Source of the DNA: Aliikangiella coralliicola | GTDB taxonomy: Bacteria; Pseudomonadota; Gammaproteobacteria; Enterobacterales; Kangiellaceae | Length of the DNA stretch: 64,000 nucleotides | Assembly: GCF_007004725.1 (NCBI RefSeq) | Contig: NZ_ML660161.1 | Span: 687,683-751,682 of the forward strand | Direction: 5' to 3' | Part shown: one piece after another, positions 58,136-64,000 of the stretch | Position numbering within the stretch: the first letter of the stretch is position 1 | Layout of the letters: the number at the start of each line of letters is the position of its first letter | Notes under the pieces: generated by a model | The model's database searches: none | The model's input: only the letters and a program-made list of their open reading frames with translations | Told to the model about the DNA's origin: nothing | Position numbers and translations under genes: made by a program

Positions 58136-58339
58136 ATGGAGTTGCAAGGTCGCATAGCCTGGCGTTATTTATCAGGCGTGGTAATCGTTATTAAAGGGTT
58201 ATTGTCATCATTATCTTTTGCGGGAAGTTTCACAGCCCGTTCTGCCATCATCAATAGTCAAACGGGCAAGTTATCTGCCTTTGGTTTTGGCCAGTTGAGT
58301 CTTGGTTATCAATGTCACTCATATGGAGAAGTCAAATGA
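58136..58339 (+). CDS. Possible small membrane/leader protein overlapping the giant gene
   Basis: 67 aa from ATG 58136, with GGGGGA 6 bases upstream. One hydrophobic stretch (YLSGVVIVIKGLLSSLSFAGSF) is followed by a Gly/Ser/Tyr-rich tail. Its TGA overlaps the ATG of the giant gene (ATGA at 58336-58339), a classical translational-coupling junction. No family recognised. Spurious coding cannot be excluded. Confidence 0.4.
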   Translation: MELQGRIAWRYLSGVVIVIKGLLSSLSFAGSFTARSAIINSQTGKLSAFGFGQLSLGYQCHSYGEVK

Positions 58340-61300
58340 TAAGGAAATTAAATTATTTATGGTTGTTGGTATTCGTTTCATTGAGTCCGGTAAGCTTTTT
58401 TGGTGTGTTGTCAGGAATACCGACTGTTTATGCGTGGGATCAGGATTGTGACTTTTTGCCACAAGGTTGTGGGCCGGTTGTACCGCTGACGAATTTTCGC
58501 GTCGTAGAGCATGATGGTACTTCGATAGCCAGGCTCCAATGGGATTACATGGGGACTCAACGAAACTACCTGGTCGAACGGAAAGCGTCGAGCGGAACCT
58601 GGACTCCTATCTATTTCGGCACGAGCACGCTTTATACCGACATGGATTTACCTCAGGGAACCTACCAGTATCGCGGTAAAAACTGTAACAACTTAAACGA
58701 GTGTAGTGACTGGTCACTGAGTGAAGAAATTTCAGTGATTGGTGCGCCGCTCCGTCCATGGATAAATTTATCGGGCTCGACTTATATTGATGATACTTTC
58801 ACCCTCACCTATGCCTCTGAGCCCGCGATTGTTGAGTATACGGTCGAGAGAGATGGCGAGACTATTTACGTTGGCGCTTCACCAAGTTTAGCGCAGACAT
58901 TGCCGTTGGGCAGTTATGACTATCGAGTCAAGGCACGCAATAATGTCGGCTCCAGTGATTGGGGAGTACGTACTGTCACGGTGCGAGACAGGGTCTCAAT
59001 TGCGACGTCTGAGAGTGTTTATAACAGCGATGATAATATCCTGATAACGGTTGATGCAGGCGGACTGAGTGCTTCGGATTTAATTCACTATCAATTAGAC
59101 GATGGTGAGGTGATTACCAAGACTGAACGGACTCATCAATTTGGTGTTTTAAGTGGCGGTAGCCACCTGGTGAAAGTCTGGGGCGAATACACCGACAATA
59201 ACGGACAACACCGACTGACATCTGTCGCTCAGAAAACTATCAGTATCAGGCATCGCCCGATAATTACTGCACAAAATCCGCTTTCTGTTGATGAAGAAAA
59301 TAGTCTGACCATTAGTCTGGATGACTTTACCGTGGAGGATGCCGATAGCCCGCCACACCATATGATATTTTCAGTGGGTGACGGCGACAATTACGCCAGA
59401 GAAGGCACTCAGATTACGCCCAATGCTGACTTTGATGGCACTTTATCGGTTCCAATTATTGTCAGTGATGGACAGGCTGCCAATGAGCCTTATCATGCTA
59501 TGGTGACAGTTAATCCGGTGAATGATAAACCCGTGATTAGTGCTGGTGCGCCACTTCCGGCCATTGATGAAGATACCAGCCTAGCGATTGCTTTATCGAA
59601 TCTGGTGATTACCGATGTTGATAGCAGTCACTTTACCGTCAATGTTCAGAGTAATATGGAATATACGCCCGTTGGCGATACGGTTATTCCCCATCCGAAT
59701 TTTCATGGCACACTCACTGTTAAAGTTTCAGTGAGCGACGGACAAGACAGTAGTAATATTATCCAATTGCCGCTGGTGGTGAACTCAGTCAATGACAAGC
59801 CGGTGATTCATCGGGCGACACTGCCCGCGATAAATGAAGATGGAAGTTTGGCGATTGACTTGTCTCAATTGTTAGTTACCGATGTTGATAGCAGTGACTT
59901 AACTTTAACAGTGCTAGGCGGGTCGAATTATTCAACAACCGGCAACACTGTCACCCCCAATGCGGATTTCAACGGGACTCTAACCGTACCACTTCAAGTG
60001 AGTGATGGCATTGCTATGAGTGATGTATTCAATGCGTCTGTTACAGTCAATGCGGTTAATGATAAACCGGTCATTAACAGCCACTCGATTCCGGCAGTCA
60101 ATGAAGATTCCAGTCTAACCATTCAGTTATCCCATCTGAATATCACTGATGTAGACAGCAGCAGTTTTACTTTGACAGTGGGCGATGGTGCCAATTATTC
60201 GCGGGTAGGTAATGTCATTACTCCTGATGCCAATTTTCATGGAGCATTGACGGTCTCGTTAACCGTCAGTGATGGTAGTGCAACCAGTGACCCATTCAAT
60301 GCAACTGTCACAGTTAACGCGGTAAACGATAAGCCGGTGATTAACAGTCACACGATTCCAGCAGTCAATGAAGATTCCAGTCTGACGATTCAGTTATCCC
60401 ATCTGGATATCAGCGATGTGGATAGCAATAGCTTTACCGTTACTGTTCATGACGGGGCCAACTATTCCAAAGTTGGTAATACCATTGCGCCTGAAGCGAA
60501 TTTCAATGGCACCATAACGATACCCGTTACCGTTAATGATGGTAGTGCCACTAGTGACACGCTAAATGCTTCGGTCACAGTCAATGCAATCAATGACGCA
60601 CCGGTCATTGCTGAAGGAGATTCTCAATCCATCGCGACGGACCAGGAGCAAGCACAAAGTCTCACTTTAAATGCAAGTGATATTGATAGCGGTACTTTGA
60701 CCTGGAGTGAATACACATCACCCAGTCATGGTGGTGTGTCGGGTTATGGTCAAGGATTGTCAAAGGTTCTGACTTATACACCGAGTACGGGTTTCGGCGG
60801 TGTTGATTCCTTTGTGGTTCAGGTGAGCGATGGGATTGCAGTTGACCGAGTGACTGTCACTGTACAAGTTAACCAGGTCGACCAGGAGTTTGCTGAGAAG
60901 TTTAGTGGAATTGTGGATGATGCGGCGCTAGTCACGCCAAGTGTTCCTGCTAACGAAGCCGTGGGGGCGGTTGAAAGTCAGGCCGGTGTGTCGGGTGGTG
61001 CGGCGACTTATTCGGTGCCGATTGCCATCCCACCGGGACGCAATGGGATGCAACCGAATGTCTCGCTCAATTATTCTTCTCGAAGTGGAAACGGTATTGT
61101 CGGCGTTGGCTGGTCGCTTGCCGCGGGTGCTGCCATTCATCGTTGTACAGCCACCTATGCGCAAGATGGTTTTACCCAACAGATCCAATACTCAGCAAAA
61201 GATCGTTTATGTCTGAACGGTTCGCGCTTAATGGCGGTGAGTGGCGTTTATGGTATGACTGGCACTGAATACCGGACTGAGCTGGATAGTTTTGTTCGCG

Positions 61301-64000
61301 TTAAACAGCATGGCGGTGACATTAATGATACCGGCACCTGGTTTAGCGCTGAGTTCAAAGGTGGCTCAGTGGCCTATTTTGGTAAAAACGGCGATAGCCG
61401 TCTCGTACACGAAGGGATGGAAAGTACATTCAAATGGTTAATTGAATTTAAACATGATCTGGTGGGGAATTCTGCAGGGGAAGCATTTAATGGCACTGTC
61501 CCGTCTGATGCGTCCAATTTTATTCACTATGTTTATCAAGACTATGGTGCTGGTGAAAAGTTGCTACGCCATATCTATTATACCGGCAGTGGGGAGAGTA
61601 ACTCGCAACGCGGCGATCGCCGAGTTGAACTGAATTATGAGTCGCGAATTAACACGCAAACACCGAGTTTAAGCGACAAGCGAAGTGGTTATATTGCAGG
61701 TGGGTATTATGAGCAAACCCAGCGATTGAAATCGATAAAAACTTTTGTCGGCGCATCGCAGGTGAATGAGTACGAATTAACTTATCAGCAAAGTGATGCA
61801 TCGAAGCGTTCATTACTCGCTAATGTGAAACGTTGCGCTTTTGATGTGGGTGCCAGCAAGCATTGCCTACCGGTAACCAGCTTCAACTGGATGGATAAAC
61901 GCCATTTTGGTGCACCTGAAAAATTAACCATTGGTGGTGTTGAAAGATATCAAGATGTGCTCGAAATTAATAAAGTCATTCCAATCGGGGATTTTGATGG
62001 CGATGGCACACAGGATTTTCCCGGCTTTAATACCAATGCCGAGCAAGCGCTGATATCAACCAATGACATTACTCGCAATAGTAATTGTCATCGCATTTTA
62101 GAAGCGCTACGTTTCCAATGTATTGAAATGGATCTTGATCGAGATGGAGTAACCGACAACTACAAAATTGAAGATTACAAACTCAAAGTGCGTTCTTCAT
62201 CGAACAAAAGTGCGGGCTATGTGACGCAAATGGATTTGTATATTCCATCTGAGAGTAATGATAATTCTACCATCCGAAAAATACTGTTTACTCGCTATGA
62301 TCGGATCATGTCTGTGACTGATATGAATGGAGATGGGTATCCTGATCTGGTGGCGTACATTGTTAACCGAAGTGCGCCTAACCGCGGAAAAGGCAGTGTG
62401 AAAGTTTTCCTGCACAATCAGTCTGGTAGCTCTCCTTATTTTGAAACGACTGCGAGTTATAGTTTAGCGCTCAACTCAAAAATTGTTTACCCTGCCAACG
62501 GTGTTTTCGATTATGACCCGACTCAAAGCGCGGAAGTTATCGGTGATATCGATGGCAATGGTTTACCGGATCTGAAAATCACTACGATTAATACCTCAGG
62601 TTATGGCTCGTTACCTTTTGGTAGCGACGTCTATTTCTTACTGAATCAAAGCACGCCATCAGACCTAAGTTTTGAAAACGCTGACGGTCCCGATATGCTC
62701 CGAACTAATCGTGCCTATAATGGCGAGCATGCCATGTATGAGCAATATTTTGCCAAGTATATTGATATCAACGGTGACGGTTTACAGGATGTGATTGGTT
62801 GGCAGGATCGCAAACTAGTCGTCAAGCTAAATCAGGGGGGAACCTTCGGTGATGCGATGACTTTGGCGCCCGATACATTTTTTGAACAGCGATTTTATAC
62901 CATGAAAGTCGGTGTTGGTGTGCCGCTTGATATTGTTTATCCGAAATACAATGAGAGTATGAGTGTCATCGATATTAACGGCGATGGTCGTTCGGAATTG
63001 TTAGTGCCGGGCGAACGAATTGTGACTGGTTGTGCGGAAGTTGCCGGACCGGTTCCAGCAGATACTAGTAACTGCGGTGATGGTCTTTATGGCGCCCAAA
63101 AAAATCCCGGTCAACACGACGATGCGCCCAATACAGCAATCAACAGCCACATTCTTGATGACTCTATCTATCGGTATGATGTGATTTATTTTGACGAAGA
63201 TGCTGATGGGAATTTCACTGCCAGAAAAGAGACAAGCCCTTTTATTGGCTCGGCTTTTCAAGTGGCAACATTGGATGCGTTTGGCGATGGTAATGTCGAT
63301 ATGATTTTTACTTTCGGCCCAAGAAAACATCATCCTGATAACCCTGATTCTGATGAAGCCAACTGGATTGATGAAAGTCTGACAACCGCTGAAGGTAAGC
63401 AGATATTCGGTGAAAATTCTGATCAATACGGCGCTTACATTATTCGAAATTATGGTGGTGGTCAGGGAACCAGTGCGAGCGATTACAATCAAGTCGATGT
63501 GATCCAGTCGGTAACCAACGGATTGAATGCCACGCATCAATGGCGATATCGTCCATTGTCAACAGGAGAAAAGTTGCCTTCGGGCTGGCCGATATACAAA
63601 ACTGCTCACGAGCAAAATGGCGACGGGTATTTTCACTTTTCCAGCAGTTTGTATGTGGTTAACCAGTTGATTGAGCCTGATGGTATTGGTGGCAACCTGG
63701 CGACCAATTATGCCTATCGTGGGGCAATGTTTAATCATCAGGGCCGTGGCTTCCAGGGCTTTAGAACGATTATCACCGATACACCAGCAACGGTTGATAG
63801 CAGCGGTGCGGTGACAGAAAACATTCGTTCGGTGACCGACTTTCATCAAAAATTTCCGAAGGCCGGCAAAATTGAAGAAGTCCGCACCTGTCTGGCCAGT
63901 GACGGGATTGAAACCTGTAGTCCAACGACACCGCTGAGCTACACCAAGAATATCTATTTCGAGAAGAAGACCGCCGAGTCGTCAGACACTAATAGCGAGG
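58336..64000 (+). CDS. Giant exported SpvB/TcdB-middle-type protein with cadherin-like repeats (3' end outside window)
   Basis: Open for at least 1888 codons without a stop, running off the right edge. Signal peptide 1-33 (GIPTVYA/WD). About 48-300: Fn3-like modules. About 306-847: tandem cadherin-like repeats of 89-90 residues; the NDKPVI phrase recurs at 59521, 59791, 60058 and 60325, then NDAPVI at 60592. About 876-1200: SpvB-type domain (GGAATYSVPIAIPPGRNGMQ, GNGIVGVGWSLAAG). About 1215-1700: FG-GAP/VCBS calcium-binding motifs (DFDGDGTQDF, DMNGDGYPDL, DIDGNGLPDL, DINGDGLQDV, DINGDGRSEL). From about 1700: TcdB middle-type region (YGGGQG, NGLNATHQWRYRP, RGRGFQGFRTI-like). RHS repeats probably follow outside. 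Family members are shell-forming secreted proteins or toxin carriers. The Sec signal and adhesive repeats are unlike cytoplasmic TcB. Confidence 0.9.
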   Translation, partial: MIRKLNYLWLLVFVSLSPVSFFGVLSGIPTVYAWDQDCDFLPQGCGPVVPLTNFRVVEHDGTSIARLQWDYMGTQRNYLVERKASSGTWTPIYFGTSTLYTDMDLPQGTYQYRGKNCNNLNECSDWSLSEEISVIGAPLRPWINLSGSTYIDDTFTLTYASEPAIVEYTVERDGETIYVGASPSLAQTLPLGSYDYRVKARNNVGSSDWGVRTVTVRDRVSIATSESVYNSDDNILITVDAGGLSASDLIHYQLDDGEVITKTERTHQFGVLSGGSHLVKVWGEYTDNNGQHRLTSVAQKTISIRHRPIITAQNPLSVDEENSLTISLDDFTVEDADSPPHHMIFSVGDGDNYAREGTQITPNADFDGTLSVPIIVSDGQAANEPYHAMVTVNPVNDKPVISAGAPLPAIDEDTSLAIALSNLVITDVDSSHFTVNVQSNMEYTPVGDTVIPHPNFHGTLTVKVSVSDGQDSSNIIQLPLVVNSVNDKPVIHRATLPAINEDGSLAIDLSQLLVTDVDSSDLTLTVLGGSNYSTTGNTVTPNADFNGTLTVPLQVSDGIAMSDVFNASVTVNAVNDKPVINSHSIPAVNEDSSLTIQLSHLNITDVDSSSFTLTVGDGANYSRVGNVITPDANFHGALTVSLTVSDGSATSDPFNATVTVNAVNDKPVINSHTIPAVNEDSSLTIQLSHLDISDVDSNSFTVTVHDGANYSKVGNTIAPEANFNGTITIPVTVNDGSATSDTLNASVTVNAINDAPVIAEGDSQSIATDQEQAQSLTLNASDIDSGTLTWSEYTSPSHGGVSGYGQGLSKVLTYTPSTGFGGVDSFVVQVSDGIAVDRVTVTVQVNQVDQEFAEKFSGIVDDAALVTPSVPANEAVGAVESQAGVSGGAATYSVPIAIPPGRNGMQPNVSLNYSSRSGNGIVGVGWSLAAGAAIHRCTATYAQDGFTQQIQYSAKDRLCLNGSRLMAVSGVYGMTGTEYRTELDSFVRVKQHGGDINDTGTWFSAEFKGGSVAYFGKNGDSRLVHEGMESTFKWLIEFKHDLVGNSAGEAFNGTVPSDASNFIHYVYQDYGAGEKLLRHIYYTGSGESNSQRGDRRVELNYESRINTQTPSLSDKRSGYIAGGYYEQTQRLKSIKTFVGASQVNEYELTYQQSDASKRSLLANVKRCAFDVGASKHCLPVTSFNWMDKRHFGAPEKLTIGGVERYQDVLEINKVIPIGDFDGDGTQDFPGFNTNAEQALISTNDITRNSNCHRILEALRFQCIEMDLDRDGVTDNYKIEDYKLKVRSSSNKSAGYVTQMDLYIPSESNDNSTIRKILFTRYDRIMSVTDMNGDGYPDLVAYIVNRSAPNRGKGSVKVFLHNQSGSSPYFETTASYSLALNSKIVYPANGVFDYDPTQSAEVIGDIDGNGLPDLKITTINTSGYGSLPFGSDVYFLLNQSTPSDLSFENADGPDMLRTNRAYNGEHAMYEQYFAKYIDINGDGLQDVIGWQDRKLVVKLNQGGTFGDAMTLAPDTFFEQRFYTMKVGVGVPLDIVYPKYNESMSVIDINGDGRSELLVPGERIVTGCAEVAGPVPADTSNCGDGLYGAQKNPGQHDDAPNTAINSHILDDSIYRYDVIYFDEDADGNFTARKETSPFIGSAFQVATLDAFGDGNVDMIFTFGPRKHHPDNPDSDEANWIDESLTTAEGKQIFGENSDQYGAYIIRNYGGGQGTSASDYNQVDVIQSVTNGLNATHQWRYRPLSTGEKLPSGWPIYKTAHEQNGDGYFHFSSSLYVVNQLIEPDGIGGNLATNYAYRGAMFNHQGRGFQGFRTIITDTPATVDSSGAVTENIRSVTDFHQKFPKAGKIEEVRTCLASDGIETCSPTTPLSYTKNIYFEKKTAESSDTNSE

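Noticed and set aside
57882..58155. Short frames on both strands in the long gap
   Set aside because: They overlap each other and the tandem repeat, have no ribosome site and no protein-like composition.
59251..60880. CRISPR-like periodicity in the giant gene
   Set aside because: The 267-270 base period is far too long, lies fully in frame, and translates to cadherin-like protein repeats.
58336..64000. Calling the giant gene a complete Tc toxin component
   Set aside because: The Sec signal and adhesive repeats are unlike TcB, and neither RHS repeats, toxin tip nor TcA partner is visible within the window.

Overview
The window looks like chromosome of a moderately AT-rich, free-living, probably marine gammaproteobacterium. 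The grounds are gammaproteobacterial narXL/narK/narGHJI and Pil-Chp-type chemosensory loci, a NarX P-box, an FNR-type box, tandem exported alkaline phosphatases and many c-di-GMP enzymes. The genus is not determined (inference). I recognised no rRNA, tRNA, prophage, CRISPR array or intact IS transposase.

Layout. 0-3.7 kb: tail of a HigA-type antitoxin, a 232-bp MITE-like inverted-repeat element ending just before the ribosome binding site of a secreted subtilisin-PKD protease, and a GNAT acetyltransferase. 3.9-8.3 kb: two tandem PhoA-type alkaline phosphatases, one Sec-exported and one lipoprotein with an extra N-terminal module, plus an unknown exported protein. 8.3-14.7 kb (minus strand): a sensory module of two orphan amino-acid-type binding lipoproteins, a Cache-HAMP hybrid histidine kinase and a REC-PAS-GGDEF response regulator. 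15.2-29.5 kb: anaerobic nitrate respiration, with narXL on the minus strand and narK1-narK2-narGHJI-ppiC on the plus strand, divided by a control region with FNR-like and NarL-like sites. 29.7-36.8 kb: dodecin, a 51-aa membrane protein, an exported-looking isoaspartyl methyltransferase, a membrane diguanylate cyclase, an unknown gene beside a PLD-family nuclease, and a second binding-protein/diguanylate-cyclase pair. 37.1-46.7 kb (minus): a Pil-Chp-like chemosensory operon (two receivers, CheW, PilJ-like MCP, ChpA-like kinase, two more CheW proteins). 47.3-50.8 kb: a TorF-type porin, an SDR enzyme, two small lipoproteins and a cupin. 51.0-57.2 kb: thiamine operon thiC-thiO-thiS-thiG-thiDE behind an enlarged TPP riboswitch. 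57.2-58.1 kb: apparently non-coding with short repeats. 58.3-64.0 kb: the first 1888 codons of an exported giant protein (Fn3-like, cadherin-like repeats, SpvB, FG-GAP, TcdB-middle/RHS type) that runs off the window.

How it works together. The window is rich in environmental sensing. Three diguanylate cyclases, all with GGEEF and an RxxD inhibitory site, lie near three periplasmic binding proteins that have no transporter genes, and near a Pil-Chp-like array. This suggests nutrient sensing routed to c-di-GMP and surface behaviour. The nar block gives anaerobic respiration under oxygen and nitrate control; the phosphatases and protease scavenge phosphate and peptides; the thi operon is under TPP feedback.

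Best candidates for something new: the binding-protein/kinase/diguanylate-cyclase modules, the enlarged TPP aptamer, an unexplained three-way-junction RNA-like element between narI and ppiC, and the giant SpvB-cadherin protein.
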